Below are positions 9,206-18,477 of a DNA stretch of 64,000 nt, one piece after another. The DNA is from Kribbella sp. NBC_01245. Lineage in GTDB: Bacteria > Actinomycetota > Actinomycetes > Propionibacteriales > Kribbellaceae. The position numbers and the translations under genes were made by a program. How positions within the stretch are numbered: position 1 is the stretch's first letter; every line of letters begins with the position of its first letter. The stretch covers positions 8,122,001-8,186,000 of the forward strand of contig NZ_CP108487.1 in the NCBI RefSeq assembly GCF_036226525.1, given 5' to 3'. The notes beneath the pieces are model-generated. The model had not been told where the DNA came from. It ran no database searches and saw only the letters and a list, made by a program, of their open reading frames with translations.

Positions 9206-10053
9206 CCGCGCCCGAAGTGATCCCGCCGCGTGCTCTGCTGGCCGATGCCGCCGAGCGGCTGCGGGCCGGCGGCGTCGGTTCTCCGGAGTACGACGCGGCG
9301 GAGTTGCTCGCCTTCGTACTCGGCACCACTCGCGGCAATCTCGTTCTGGCCGCGCCGACTTCCGCCCAGCTCGAGGTGTACGACGCGCTGGTGGCCCGCC
9401 GCGCGCAGCGTGAGCCGTTGCAGCACCTCCTTGGTACGGCGGCCTTCCGGTACCGCGAGCTGGCCGTCGGCCCGGGCGTTTTCGTGCCGCGTCCCGAGAC
9501 CGAGGTGATGGTCGGCTGGATCCTCGACCGGCTGGTGGGCGTCGAGAACCCGCTGGTGGTCGACCTCTGTTCGGGTTCGGGCGCGATCGCCGGCGCCGTC
9601 GCGACGGAGCGGCCCGACAGCACCGTGCACGCGGTCGAGCTCTCAGCGGACGCCTGCGTCTGGGCTCGGCGGAACCTGGCCGGGACGGGCGCGATCCTGC
9701 ACGAAGGCGATATCGATGGCTGCCTGCCGGAGCTCAACGGCCAGGTGGATGCGGTGATCGCCAACCCGCCGTACATCCCGTTGACCGCGTGGGAGTCCGT
9801 CGCCACCGAGGCCCGGGATCACGATCCGGCGCTGGCGCTGTGGTCGGGGGATGACGGCCTCGACGCGATCAAGGTGGTCGCCGCGACGGCTGGGCGATTG
9901 CTGAAACCGGGCGGCTGGTTCGGCTGCGAACATGCCGACGTACAGGGGGAGTCCGCGCCTGCGGTCTTCGCCGCGACCGGGTTCTTCGCCGAGGTCCGCG
10001 ATCAACCCGACCTGGCCGGCAAACCCCGCTTCGTCACCGGACGTCGTATCTAA
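9202..10053 (+). CDS. prmC: Release factor glutamine N5-methyltransferase
   Basis: A 283-residue SAM-dependent enzyme that methylates the glutamine of the GGQ motif in release factors. The SAM-binding loop VVDLCSGSGAIAGAVA and the catalytic NPPY (VIANPPYIPL) are both present, after the helical N-terminal RF-binding domain. It is translationally coupled to prfA (GTGA). Its 3' end overlaps the convergent regulator gene by 20 bp. In many actinobacteria the next gene is sua5; here two extra genes intervene. Confidence 0.95.
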   Translation: MTAPEVIPPRALLADAAERLRAGGVGSPEYDAAELLAFVLGTTRGNLVLAAPTSAQLEVYDALVARRAQREPLQHLLGTAAFRYRELAVGPGVFVPRPETEVMVGWILDRLVGVENPLVVDLCSGSGAIAGAVATERPDSTVHAVELSADACVWARRNLAGTGAILHEGDIDGCLPELNGQVDAVIANPPYIPLTAWESVATEARDHDPALALWSGDDGLDAIKVVAATAGRLLKPGGWFGCEHADVQGESAPAVFAATGFFAEVRDQPDLAGKPRFVTGRRI

Positions 10054-13024
10054 GGTGGCGGCAACTTTGCCGCTCTGCGAGGCCGTCTAGTCGCAGTTGC
10101 AGGCGTTCTGCGTGCACTGGCAGGCCTTGGCCCAACTGGATCAGGGCTTGCCGTAGTAGCGCCCGTGCCTCGCCGGGATCGTCGTTGTGCTCAGCACAGT
10201 CCGCGAGACCTTCTAGCGCTTGAGCGGCTAATCGCGGCTGCTGATTCACCGTACGACGCAGGGCAATCTCGAACTGCTCTTGGCTGTCGTCGACACGTCC
10301 AGCCGCCAGGAGAGTTCGTCCGAGGTGAAGGCGGGCAAAGTTCTCACCGAGGTGCGTGCAGTTCTTGACGGCTATGACGAGCCCTTGTTGATGAGTCTCG
10401 ACTGCCAGGTCCATCTCGCCCAGTAGCCGGTACGCGTCGCCGAGGTAGGACATCGTGTTCGATAGCGAGTACTCCAGTTTGTGCTCGATAGAGAGCGTCT
10501 TAGCGGCCATAGCGGCCTGCAGCGCCTCTGTCGGTCGCCCGAACCATAGGTGGCACTCGGCAATACCGTTCAGCAGATCGGGTTGTAGCTGCTCATTGCC
10601 GATTCGCTCGGCAGCAGCCAGTGCATCCTCGTAGTACGTCAGGGCGTTCGCGAAGTCCCATTGCTCGCCATAGAGCCCGCCGAGATATCCAAGGGCCAGG
10701 GACGCCAACGGCTCGTGCCCGACCTTGCGAGCGAGTCGTACCGACTCCTTCAACAGCTCGGGCCACTCGGATCGCGCGTCGATCGCGCCAGTGGCATAAC
10801 CGAGCGAACTGAGGATATGCGCTCGCAGCGCCGGATCCCCGCCGATCGACAACTCCGCGGCCTCGCGCAGATCGGCGATGCCCTTGCGCGCGCCACACCG
10901 GATCCGGCCGTAGTGCCCGCGGATGTGCAGCAGTCGCGCCCGGCCTTCGGCATCACCGAGGCGGTCCGCGGCGGCGAGGCCGATCGTGAGCACGGTGTCG
11001 ATCTCGTCCAGCCGGGTCCGCCGATGCAGGTACGGCGCGACTACGTTCGCCAGCCGCCAGGCCAGGTCGTCCCGGCCGATCGCCTCGGCCTGCGCGACGG
11101 CGGCCACCAGGTTCGGCCATTCGGTGTCGCACCACTCAAGGTTTGGCCCGACAGCGGGGCCTGCAACGGCCGGACGGTCGGACAAGTCGGCGTACAACAC
11201 CTGCGACACCTGTTGCAGGGAACGCTGGACCGTCTGCAGGTAGTACTCCAGGAGGCGGCAGATCGCGTCAGACCGCTCCACGTCGGACTCCTCGGCCCGT
11301 GCGACTTGTGCGGCGTACTCCCGCAGCAGGTCGTGGAACTGGAACCGGCCCGGCTCTGGCTGGAGCAGGAGATTCGCGTCGACCAAGGCCTCGAGAACCG
11401 GCTCGGCCTCGTCCGGCGGCGTGGCGGTCAGCGCGCCGGCGCCGTACGCGTCAGTGTCCTTGCCGGGCATGAGGCTCAGTCGGCGGAACATGCTCTGCCG
11501 TTCGGCCGTGAGCTGCTCGTACGACACAGCGAAGGCGGAGGCGACTCCACTGCCGTCGGCGCTCAATTCGGTCAGCCGTCGGTCCTGGGCGTCTAGCCGC
11601 TGGTTGAGGTGTGCGACGGTCCACGCGGGCCGATGCCGCAACCGCGAACCAGCGATGCGAATGGCCAGGGGTAGATGTCCACACCGCTCTACCAGTTCGA
11701 GAGCGGCTGGAGCCTCCTTGCCGCTGCGGGCCGCTCCGATGATCTGGCTCAACAAGGCGGACGCATCCGACTCATCGAGTACGTCGAGCGCGAGGCGGGC
11801 CCTGGTGTCGAGACTCGTCAGTTGGCGTCTACTCGTCACCAGCACGCCGCAGGTCGGCGTACCAGGCAGGAGCGGGTAGACCGAGGCACTGTCGAGTGCG
11901 TTGTCCAGGATGATCAGCAGGCGCTTGCCAGCGACCTCTGACCGCCAGAGCGCTAGACGTGCCTCAGAGTCCTGCGGAATCTGCTTGGCCGGTACGCCGA
12001 TACTGCGCAACAGGTGGTCGACAGCGCTCTCAGTGGCGAGTGGCTCCCGCCCAGGCGAATGACCGTGCAAGTCCACGAATAGCTGGCCGTCGGGATAGGT
12101 GGTGGCCAGTTCGCGTCCAGCCCGTACGGCGAGGGCGGTCTTGCCGACACCGGCCATGCCGTCGATGGTCACCACTGGTGGTGTAGACCGATCACCCGGA
12201 CGTAGAGAGGTGATGACGTCGGCCAGTTGCGTCGTACGACCTATGAAGGCTGCACCGCTGTACGGAAGCTCATCCCGGCCGAGCGGCTTAGGGCTGTCGT
12301 TGCGGAGGATCGTCTCGTGAGCTGCCCGTAGTTCCGGACCCGGCTCCACGCCCAGCTGCTCGACCAGGATCGCCCGCGTCTTGCCGTAGTTCGCAAGGGC
12401 CTCTGCCTGCCTACCGCTGCGGTAAAGCGCGAGCATGAGCTGTGCCGCGACTCGCTCGTCCAGCGGTCTGTCGGCGACTAGGCCGACCAGTTCCGACACA
12501 ACCTCCGCATGGCGACCGTTGGCCAGGTCTAGGTCGATCCGGTCGCTCAGGACCTTGTCGCGCCGCTCTGCCAACCGGTGCCGCTGGGTGCTGAGGTAAG
12601 ACCCTGGAAGCCCGCTAAGCGGTTCACCCCGGAACAGCGTCAGGGCGTCGCCGTACATCTCTGCAGCCCATTCTGGATCGCCCTGGTGGTCTACAGCCGC
12701 CACTGCCGCCTCGAAGCGGTCCACGTCGACACAGTCGGCTGGAACGCGCAGCACGTAGCCATCCCGCGTACGGTCCAGCAGGCCCTCTGACGGCAACAGC
12801 TTGCGAATTCGGTAGATGTACGGCGGGATGACCTTCAGACCGGTAGGAGGCGGGCTGTCGCCCCAGACGGCGTCGAGCAGCTCCTCCGGGGTGGAGACCC
12901 GATTGGCCCGCAGCGCGAGGACTGCCAGCAGCACCTGCTGTCGGATCGGCCCGGTGTCGAGGGCGCGGCCGCCGAACCGCACGGCCAACGGCCCGAGCAG
13001 ATCAATGCGTAGCGCCTCGGTCAC
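10034..13024 (-). CDS. AfsR/SARP-like regulator (HTH-BTAD-NB-ARC-TPR)
   Basis: A 996-residue cytoplasmic transcriptional regulator. Residues 1-95 form an OmpR-like winged helix (LRIDLLGPLAVRFGG). A bacterial transcriptional activator domain follows (about 98-245, DRFEAAVAAVDHQGDPEWA). A STAND-type NB-ARC ATPase starts near 260, with a P-loop GMAGVGKTAL at 289-298, and a long TPR-like helical region fills about 640-980. The architecture matches AfsR-type regulators of secondary metabolism or development, but no biosynthetic cluster lies beside it, so its targets are unknown. GTG start at 13024. It overlaps the prmC end tail-to-tail and seems inserted into an otherwise conserved prmC-sua5 order. 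Confidence 0.9.
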   Translation of the reverse strand: MTEALRIDLLGPLAVRFGGRALDTGPIRQQVLLAVLALRANRVSTPEELLDAVWGDSPPPTGLKVIPPYIYRIRKLLPSEGLLDRTRDGYVLRVPADCVDVDRFEAAVAAVDHQGDPEWAAEMYGDALTLFRGEPLSGLPGSYLSTQRHRLAERRDKVLSDRIDLDLANGRHAEVVSELVGLVADRPLDERVAAQLMLALYRSGRQAEALANYGKTRAILVEQLGVEPGPELRAAHETILRNDSPKPLGRDELPYSGAAFIGRTTQLADVITSLRPGDRSTPPVVTIDGMAGVGKTALAVRAGRELATTYPDGQLFVDLHGHSPGREPLATESAVDHLLRSIGVPAKQIPQDSEARLALWRSEVAGKRLLIILDNALDSASVYPLLPGTPTCGVLVTSRRQLTSLDTRARLALDVLDESDASALLSQIIGAARSGKEAPAALELVERCGHLPLAIRIAGSRLRHRPAWTVAHLNQRLDAQDRRLTELSADGSGVASAFAVSYEQLTAERQSMFRRLSLMPGKDTDAYGAGALTATPPDEAEPVLEALVDANLLLQPEPGRFQFHDLLREYAAQVARAEESDVERSDAICRLLEYYLQTVQRSLQQVSQVLYADLSDRPAVAGPAVGPNLEWCDTEWPNLVAAVAQAEAIGRDDLAWRLANVVAPYLHRRTRLDEIDTVLTIGLAAADRLGDAEGRARLLHIRGHYGRIRCGARKGIADLREAAELSIGGDPALRAHILSSLGYATGAIDARSEWPELLKESVRLARKVGHEPLASLALGYLGGLYGEQWDFANALTYYEDALAAAERIGNEQLQPDLLNGIAECHLWFGRPTEALQAAMAAKTLSIEHKLEYSLSNTMSYLGDAYRLLGEMDLAVETHQQGLVIAVKNCTHLGENFARLHLGRTLLAAGRVDDSQEQFEIALRRTVNQQPRLAAQALEGLADCAEHNDDPGEARALLRQALIQLGQGLPVHAERLQLRLDGLAERQSCRHLRYDVR

Positions 13025-13087
13025 AGTTCGAAGTCTGCGTAGTCACCGGGTTCAACACCAGCCGGAATATCACCTGTCGGCCAGGAT

Positions 13088-14104
13088 CTACTGCGAACGG
13101 GCATAGGCGTCGATCTCGGCGAGCAGCCCGGCCTTCACCGCGTCGCCGGCGAACGACGCCCGCACGGCGGCCTTGGCCAGCTCCGCCAGCCCGGCGTTGT
13201 CGAGCTCGAGCAGCCGCGCGGCCACGGCGTACTCGTTGGAGAGCGTGGTGCCGAACATGGGCGGGTCGTCGGAGTTGATCGTGACGGTCAACCCCGCTTC
13301 CACCATCGCCTTGACCGGGTGCTGCTCGTAGGCGGCGACCATCTGGGTGGCCAGGTTCGACGTGGGGCAGACCTCGAGCACGATGCCGGTCTCACCGAGG
13401 TGGTCGACGAGGGCCGGGTCCTGGGTGGCGGAGGTGCCGTGCCCGATCCGCTCGGCGCCGAGCACCCGGATCGCGTCCCAGATCGTCTCCGGCCCGGTGG
13501 TCTCACCCGCATGCGGCACGCTGTGCAGACCAGCGGCCCGGGCGGCGTCGAAGTACGGCTTGAACTGCGGCCGCGGCACGCCGATCTCGGGACCGCCGAG
13601 CCCGAACGAGACGAGCCCGTCCGGGCGCACCTGGGTCGCGATGCGCATCGTCTCCTCGGCGCCGGGCAACCCCTCCTCGCCGGGGATGTCGAAGGTCCAG
13701 CGCAGCACCACGCCGAGCTCCTTCTCCGCGGCGACGCGCGCGTCCTCGATCGCCTCGCAGAACGCCTCCGGCGCGATCCCCCGCAGCAGCGAGGTGTACG
13801 GCGTCACGGTCAGCTCGGCGTACCGGATGTTCTGCCCGGCCATGTCGCGCGCGACCTCGTAGGTGAGGAAGCGGACGTCCTCCGGCGTACGGATCAGGTC
13901 GACGACACTCAGGTAGATCTCGATGAACTTGGCGAAGTCGGTGAAGACGAAGTACTTCGCGAGTTCCTCCGGATCGACCGGCACCGGCGAGGACGGATGA
14001 CGGGCAGCCAGCTCGGCCACGATCCGGGGGGTGGCGGATCCGACGTGGTGCACGTGCAGCTCGGCCTTGGGCAGACCGGCGGCGAAGGTGGGAGACGCGA
14101 TCAT
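13088..14104 (-). CDS. add: Adenosine deaminase
   Basis: A 338-residue metal-dependent amidohydrolase converting adenosine or deoxyadenosine to inosine in purine salvage. Metal and catalytic motifs in order: ELHVHHVG (HxH), SVPHAGE, ERIGHGTSA, LEVCPTSN and NSDDPPMFGT. The HVHH variant of the usual HLHLEG motif still has both metal histidines. I chose ATG 14104 (MIASPTFAAG); a GTG at 14125 would add seven residues. Its start is only about 30 bp from the divergent sua5 start, so both may have very short or leaderless 5' ends. An adenine-type relative cannot be excluded from sequence alone. Confidence 0.88.
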   Translation of the reverse strand: MIASPTFAAGLPKAELHVHHVGSATPRIVAELAARHPSSPVPVDPEELAKYFVFTDFAKFIEIYLSVVDLIRTPEDVRFLTYEVARDMAGQNIRYAELTVTPYTSLLRGIAPEAFCEAIEDARVAAEKELGVVLRWTFDIPGEEGLPGAEETMRIATQVRPDGLVSFGLGGPEIGVPRPQFKPYFDAARAAGLHSVPHAGETTGPETIWDAIRVLGAERIGHGTSATQDPALVDHLGETGIVLEVCPTSNLATQMVAAYEQHPVKAMVEAGLTVTINSDDPPMFGTTLSNEYAVAARLLELDNAGLAELAKAAVRASFAGDAVKAGLLAEIDAYARSQ

Positions 14105-14135
14105 GGCGCCGATCCTATGTGGCACGATGCACTGC

Positions 14136-15059
14136 GTGAGCGAGCGTTATGACTTCACCGGTGATGAGCTTGGCCCGGCCTATGCGGCTGCCGTCGACGC
14201 GATCGAGGCCGGCGAACTGGTGGTCCTGCCGACCGACACCGTGTACGGCTTGGCCGCCGACGCGTTCAAGGCCGAGGCGGTGCAACGACTGCTGGATACC
14301 AAGGGCCGCGGCCGGGACATGCCGCCGCCGGTGCTGATCTCGGTCGTCGACACCATGGACGCCCTCGCCACCGACATCCCCGAGGCCGGTCGCGAGCTGT
14401 GCAAGGCCTTCTGGCCCGGCCCGCTGACCGTGATCTGCCACGCGCAGACCTCGCTGATGTGGGACCTGGGGGAGACCCAGGGCACGGTCGCGCTGCGCGT
14501 TCCCGACCAGGCCGACACCCGCGAGCTGTTGTCCCGCACGGGGCCGCTGGCGGTCAGCTCGGCCAACCTGAGCGGGCAGCCCGCGGCCACGGACGTGTAC
14601 GACGCGGAGCGCCAGCTGGGCGACGCGGTCGCGGTCTACCTGGACGGGGGAGTGTCGCCGAAGGGCGAGCCCTCCACCATCGTCGACCTGACCGGCGACA
14701 TCCCGAACGTGGTCCGCGTCGGCGCGCTCAGCGTCGAGGACCTGCGCAAGGTGGTGCGCCGCATCTCCGCCCCCGGCGACCCGGCGCCGGAAGACGAGCC
14801 TGAGGTCGAGATCGTGGAGGACGCGAACAAATCCGCGTCGGCCGACGTCTCAGCCCCTGAGGACGCGGACGCCCCGGCGCCCGACCCCGATGCCAAGAAG
14901 ACCGACGTCGCGGCGCCTGACGACGCCGACGCCAAGACCGACGTCTCCGCACCTGAAGGTGTCGATGCCAAGACCGACGTCTCGGCACCTGAAGATGCCA
15001 AGACCGCAGTTGAGAAGACCGACGCTGACAAGACCGACGAAACGAAGCCAGGCGAGTAA
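14136..15059 (+). CDS. sua5: L-threonylcarbamoyladenylate synthase with acidic repeat tail
   Basis: A 307-residue YrdC/Sua5-family enzyme making threonylcarbamoyl-AMP for the t6A37 tRNA modification. The conserved core covers about residues 1-210: LPTDTVYGLAADAF, TKGRGRDMP, FWPGPLTVI, and VSSANLSGQPAAT. After RRISAPG a tail of nearly 100 residues is rich in Asp, Ala, Lys, Thr and Pro, with near-repeats of DAKTDVSAPE; it replaces the Sua5 C-terminal domain and has no recognisable fold. GTG 14136 is preferred; ATG 14127 would add three residues. The stop adjoins the GTG of the next gene, as usual for this pair. Confidence 0.92.
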   Translation: MSERYDFTGDELGPAYAAAVDAIEAGELVVLPTDTVYGLAADAFKAEAVQRLLDTKGRGRDMPPPVLISVVDTMDALATDIPEAGRELCKAFWPGPLTVICHAQTSLMWDLGETQGTVALRVPDQADTRELLSRTGPLAVSSANLSGQPAATDVYDAERQLGDAVAVYLDGGVSPKGEPSTIVDLTGDIPNVVRVGALSVEDLRKVVRRISAPGDPAPEDEPEVEIVEDANKSASADVSAPEDADAPAPDPDAKKTDVAAPDDADAKTDVSAPEGVDAKTDVSAPEDAKTAVEKTDADKTDETKPGE

Positions 15060-16187
15060 GTGCGCGAATACCTGCTGGTCCTCTTCGTGGCCGCGGCCAC
15101 GACCTTCCTGCTGACCGGCATCGCGCGCACGATCGCGCTGCGGTACGGCGCGGTGGCGAAGGTCCGTTCCCGCGACGTGCACGCCGTCCCGATCCCGTAC
15201 TTCGGCGGCGTCGCGATCCTCGGCGGCCTGATCGCCGGTTTCGCCGTCGCGTCGTCGCTGCCGTTCCTCGGCGACAGCCTCCAGGTCGCGCACGACGCCC
15301 GGGCGATCCTGCTCGGCGGCGTCATCATCTGCGCGGTCGGCGTGGTGGACGACCTGGTCGAGCTCGACCCGATCACCAAACTCGCCGGCCAGGTTCTCGC
15401 GGTCGGCGTACTGGTCGTCCAGGGCATCCAGCTCTTCTGGCTGCCCCTGCCCGGCGGCATCCTCTCGCCGCCACTCGCACAGCTCGCCGTCGTCACCGCC
15501 GGCATCCTGCTCGTCTCGACCAACGCGACGAACTTCGTGGACGGCCTGGACGGTCTGGCCGCCGGTGTCACCGCGATTGGCGCACTGGCCTTCTTCACCT
15601 ACTCGTATCTGCTGAACGTCGAGCAGGGCCTGGACCGCGCGACCACCGCCACCCTCATCACGGCGGCCCTCGCGGGTGCCTGCCTCGGGTTCCTGCCGCA
15701 CAACTTCTGGCCGGCCCGCATCTTCATGGGCGACTCCGGTTCACTGCTGATCGGCCTGATGCTCGCGGCCTCCACGATCAGCCTGACCGGCCAGATGGAC
15801 CCCAACGCCGTCCCGTACGAGGTCGGTGGCTCGAGCCTGCTGCCCGCACTGCTCCCGCTCATCCTGCCGGTGGCCGTGCTGGCCATCCCCGCGCTGGACC
15901 TGACGCTCGCCTACATCCGCCGTACCAAGGCCGGCCGTTCCCCCTTCGCCGCGGACAAGCTGCACCTCCACCACCGCCTCCTGCAACGCGGTCACTCCCA
16001 CCGCCGCGCCGTCCTCCTGATGTACCTCTGGACCGCCCTCATCGCCTTCGGCGTAGTAGTCCTAGGCCTCCTCCTCTCCTGGTGGACCGTCATCCTGGTC
16101 CTAGCCATCACCATCACCGCCATCCTCCTAACCACCGGCCGCCCCCACCGCCGCACCCCCACCACCCCACCCCTAGCCAAGGTCTGA
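15060..16187 (+). CDS. wecA: Undecaprenyl-phosphate sugar-1-phosphate transferase (WecA/MraY superfamily)
   Basis: A 375-residue polytopic membrane protein that transfers a sugar-1-phosphate, likely GlcNAc-1-phosphate, from a UDP-sugar to a polyprenyl phosphate at the inner face of the membrane, starting cell-wall polymer synthesis. Family motifs: VGVVDDLVELD (the DD pair), NATNFVDGLDGLAAG, FMGDSGSLLIG and the HLHHRLLQRGHSHR histidine loop. About ten hydrophobic segments are visible. The GTG at 15060 directly follows the sua5 TAA. Position between sua5 and the atp operon is the conserved actinobacterial place for this gene. The exact sugar is not determinable here. Confidence 0.9.
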   Translation: MREYLLVLFVAAATTFLLTGIARTIALRYGAVAKVRSRDVHAVPIPYFGGVAILGGLIAGFAVASSLPFLGDSLQVAHDARAILLGGVIICAVGVVDDLVELDPITKLAGQVLAVGVLVVQGIQLFWLPLPGGILSPPLAQLAVVTAGILLVSTNATNFVDGLDGLAAGVTAIGALAFFTYSYLLNVEQGLDRATTATLITAALAGACLGFLPHNFWPARIFMGDSGSLLIGLMLAASTISLTGQMDPNAVPYEVGGSSLLPALLPLILPVAVLAIPALDLTLAYIRRTKAGRSPFAADKLHLHHRLLQRGHSHRRAVLLMYLWTALIAFGVVVLGLLLSWWTVILVLAITITAILLTTGRPHRRTPTTPPLAKV

Positions 16188-16522
16188 CCCCTCTTCTGTC
16201 GCGAGTGGTCACATCTGGTCCAGCCTGCGGTCGCCCGGCGCGGCGCTCTGCGCCACACACTGGCCGGTCCGTACGGGATCGAGGCGCATGCAGGAGCGAT
16301 TTTGCTGACGCATCAGATAACAACAAAGTCGCTTGATTGTATGGGTCGGTTGTATGAGTTGTATCTGTTGCGTTTTCATCTCGACTGACATTGTCGTTCT
16401 CACGTTCCGCCACAAACGGCCCGGGAAATATATGCGATACCTATCGATCCGGACGTTGCGATAGCAGCGTCGCTGGAGCGGTTGACTGTGCCCTTTGTGG
16501 TGGCTATCAAGGGAGGCATGTC
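16188..16522 (+). promoter_or_regulatory. Intergenic region with promoter candidate
   Basis: A 335-bp gap, more A/T-rich than its surroundings between about 16300 and 16450. A good promoter candidate is TTGACT (16482-16487), a 17-bp spacer and TATCAA (16505-16510), just ahead of the exported-protein gene. If it is used, the transcript would start about 7 bases before the ATG and exclude most of the GGGAGG site at 16511. A half-copy of the dispersed CGAGTGGTC palindrome lies near 16203. No other coding signal is seen. Confidence 0.4.
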
Positions 16523-16900
16523 ATGAAACGACCGTTTATGCGAGCTGTTGTCGCGGTGCTTGCTGGAGCGTCGGCAGTCGGCGGTGTATCTGCGGTTGCT
16601 TGGGCTAACACAGAGACGGCCCAAGCCTGCGTGCATTACGTCGATCCGCCGGGGTCGGCGATCAACGTGTGGGTAAGGGGCGGCCGGACGGGGTGCACCA
16701 ACAACGTAAGTCTGACGCTGGAGCTCTTCAGGGGTTACTGGGGCGTCGACGGGGTGGTGCGCACTGCGCACGGCAATGGCACGAACTTCTCTCTGCTGCC
16801 CAACCGGCCCTGCGCGGAAACCGGGCGCCAGGAGTACTACGGGAAGCTGCGTAGTACAGCGGGAGGCACCTGGCAGGGGCCAAAGGCAACGCGCTGCTGA
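16523..16900 (+). CDS. Small exported protein, unknown function
   Basis: A 125-residue protein with a classic Sec signal peptide: MKRPFMR, a hydrophobic stretch, then AWANTE as the likely cleavage region near residue 29. The mature part of about 95 residues has four cysteines, enough for two disulfides, and ends in Cys. I do not recognise the family. The ATG is preceded by GGGAGG at a 6-base spacing. It looks monocistronic: a promoter candidate lies upstream and a strong hairpin downstream. It lies in the stretch separating wecA from the atp genes, so it is probably an accessory gene. Confidence 0.75.
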   Translation: MKRPFMRAVVAVLAGASAVGGVSAVAWANTETAQACVHYVDPPGSAINVWVRGGRTGCTNNVSLTLELFRGYWGVDGVVRTAHGNGTNFSLLPNRPCAETGRQEYYGKLRSTAGGTWQGPKATRC

Positions 16901-16913
16901 TCAATTAGACGTT

Positions 16914-16952
16914 CCGAATAGCGGCTCCAGATTACCTGGAGCCGCTATTCGG
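16914..16952 (+). terminator. Perfect 16-bp hairpin after the exported-protein gene
   Basis: CCGAATAGCGGCTCCA (16914-16929) pairs perfectly with 16937-16952 around a 7-nt loop. No T-run follows, so it may be a non-canonical (actinobacterial I-shaped) terminator, or work on both strands. Confidence 0.65.
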
Positions 16953-17016
16953 CAACGCCGAAATCAGCATGTCCTTGCCGTAAGTGATCGGCGAATCGGC
17001 TCTAGGAGTGGCGGGC

Positions 17017-18264
17017 GTGTATTACCAGCGGATTCCGATTATCTTCCGAATAATCACGGTGATTGCTGTCGCGATCTCCGTGAGCCTTCTGACCGGCGTG
17101 GCGTCCGCTGGCGGCAGCCGGTACGCCTCCTGGTCTGAGGTGGGGCGCCTTGCATCCGCAGGCCTCACTTTCGTACTGCCGGTCGTCGTGCTCGCATCGG
17201 CCTTCGTTGCCGGTCGCTGCCGACTGGCGCTGCCGGGGGTCGGTGACGTTGCCACAGGGCGCAAAGTTCCTGCGGTGGGGCTTGTCGCGCTGGCCTTTGG
17301 CGGCTTCGTTTTGGGCCTCTTGCCGATGATCGGCTGGGCGGCGCGGACCGCGACAGACTCGGTCCCGGTCTGGATGTTGCTGCCGGCGTTGGTCTGGATT
17401 CCGGTCGCGGCTCTCGCTGGCGCCGCGGCGGAGGCTTGGCTCGGATGGCGGAGGGCTGGAATCGGGAGCGTGATCCTTGCGACCGTCTTCTGGGGGATCT
17501 CGCGAGGTCCGGCTGTGGTGACTGATCACCTGCAGTTCCTGCCGTTCACCGGGATGCTGGAGCGACCTGGCGGTGAGGTCGGATGGAACCCCTGGCTATT
17601 CGTGCTGAGGGTCATCGTCGGCCTGGTCGTAGGGCTGGTGCTTCTGCGTGCCGTCACACGCAAGGCTCGTGGTGGGTCTGTCGTGAATGAGAGGGGGATC
17701 GGCGACCTCCTCATCTGGGGGTGCCTGGGTGTGGTCGGCGCCGCCGCGGCCGTTCAGGTCCAGCCGCATGTCGTGCTCAGAGATCCCGATCTGCGTTGTG
17801 GCAGTGGCGAACTCGTCGTCTGTGTGTTGGCCGGTCATGAGAGGGATCTCGGCGAGGTTGAAGATCTGGTCCGGCTCTTCGCGAATGAGGCCGGGCCGGC
17901 ACTGCTCCCGGTGGAACTGGTCAGCGAGGCCGTCACGGCTGGCCCAGGAGTAGTGCGGATCGCGATCGGGCCGGAGAAGAGCGCCTCCGTCTCGCTGGAT
18001 GTGGGAAGTCAAGTCGCCACGGCGATCGCGGGGATGGATCGATGCGGGATCGACGAGAGTCATAAGGCGTTCGGCGCCTATCGATTGGTTGCTGTCTGGT
18101 TCATGGAGCGAGCTGAGGTATTCGCCGCGGGGGAGCAGGGGGATCCCGGTGCGGAGCGGACCCTCGTGGAGTGGCGGAAGCGACCGGCAGGGGTCACGAG
18201 CGCGCTCCGCGGATTGGCTTCGACCATCCATGCTTGCGCGCTCACGCTGGACATGCTGCCGTGA
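17017..18264 (+). CDS. Multi-pass membrane protein with soluble C-terminal half, unknown
   Basis: A 415-residue protein not matched to a family. About six hydrophobic segments fill residues 1-230 (for example IIFRIITVIAVAISVSLLTG and GLVVGLVLLRAVT). One more segment comes near 235-250 (LLIWGCLGVVGAAAAV). A soluble domain of about 165 residues follows, with three or four cysteines. I chose GTG 17017 because AGGAG lies 8 bases upstream; GTG 16984 would add 11 residues. It sits alone on the + strand upstream of the atp cluster. Nothing in the sequence points to a specific role. Confidence 0.7.
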   Translation: MYYQRIPIIFRIITVIAVAISVSLLTGVASAGGSRYASWSEVGRLASAGLTFVLPVVVLASAFVAGRCRLALPGVGDVATGRKVPAVGLVALAFGGFVLGLLPMIGWAARTATDSVPVWMLLPALVWIPVAALAGAAAEAWLGWRRAGIGSVILATVFWGISRGPAVVTDHLQFLPFTGMLERPGGEVGWNPWLFVLRVIVGLVVGLVLLRAVTRKARGGSVVNERGIGDLLIWGCLGVVGAAAAVQVQPHVVLRDPDLRCGSGELVVCVLAGHERDLGEVEDLVRLFANEAGPALLPVELVSEAVTAGPGVVRIAIGPEKSASVSLDVGSQVATAIAGMDRCGIDESHKAFGAYRLVAVWFMERAEVFAAGEQGDPGAERTLVEWRKRPAGVTSALRGLASTIHACALTLDMLP

Positions 18265-18477
18265 CCGCGCTAGGCCCGACTGGGGACCAGACCACTGGTC
18301 CGCGTGGTGTGTGGATAAGGTGGGCCTGACCAGCGGGGTTTGAAGGCGCTGGTTTTGCCTGTTGCGGCGACTTTGTGCTAGTTTTCACAAGCAACGCAGC
18401 AAAACAGAGTGAGACCCTGACCCCGCCCATTCGACGCTTTGGCTAGGACCTGAGCGCCAGCAGGACGGAACCACCAG
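18265..18477 (+). promoter_or_regulatory. Upstream region of the atp cluster with an exact DnaA-box sequence
   Basis: A 213-bp intergenic region likely holding the promoter for the ATP-synthase genes. TTGCCT, an 18-bp spacer and TAGTTT (about 18356-18385) is a possible promoter. TGTGGATAA at 18310-18318 is, on the reverse strand, the exact nonamer TTATCCACA bound by DnaA in many bacteria. A single box may be chance; a regulatory link is only a suggestion. Confidence 0.35.
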
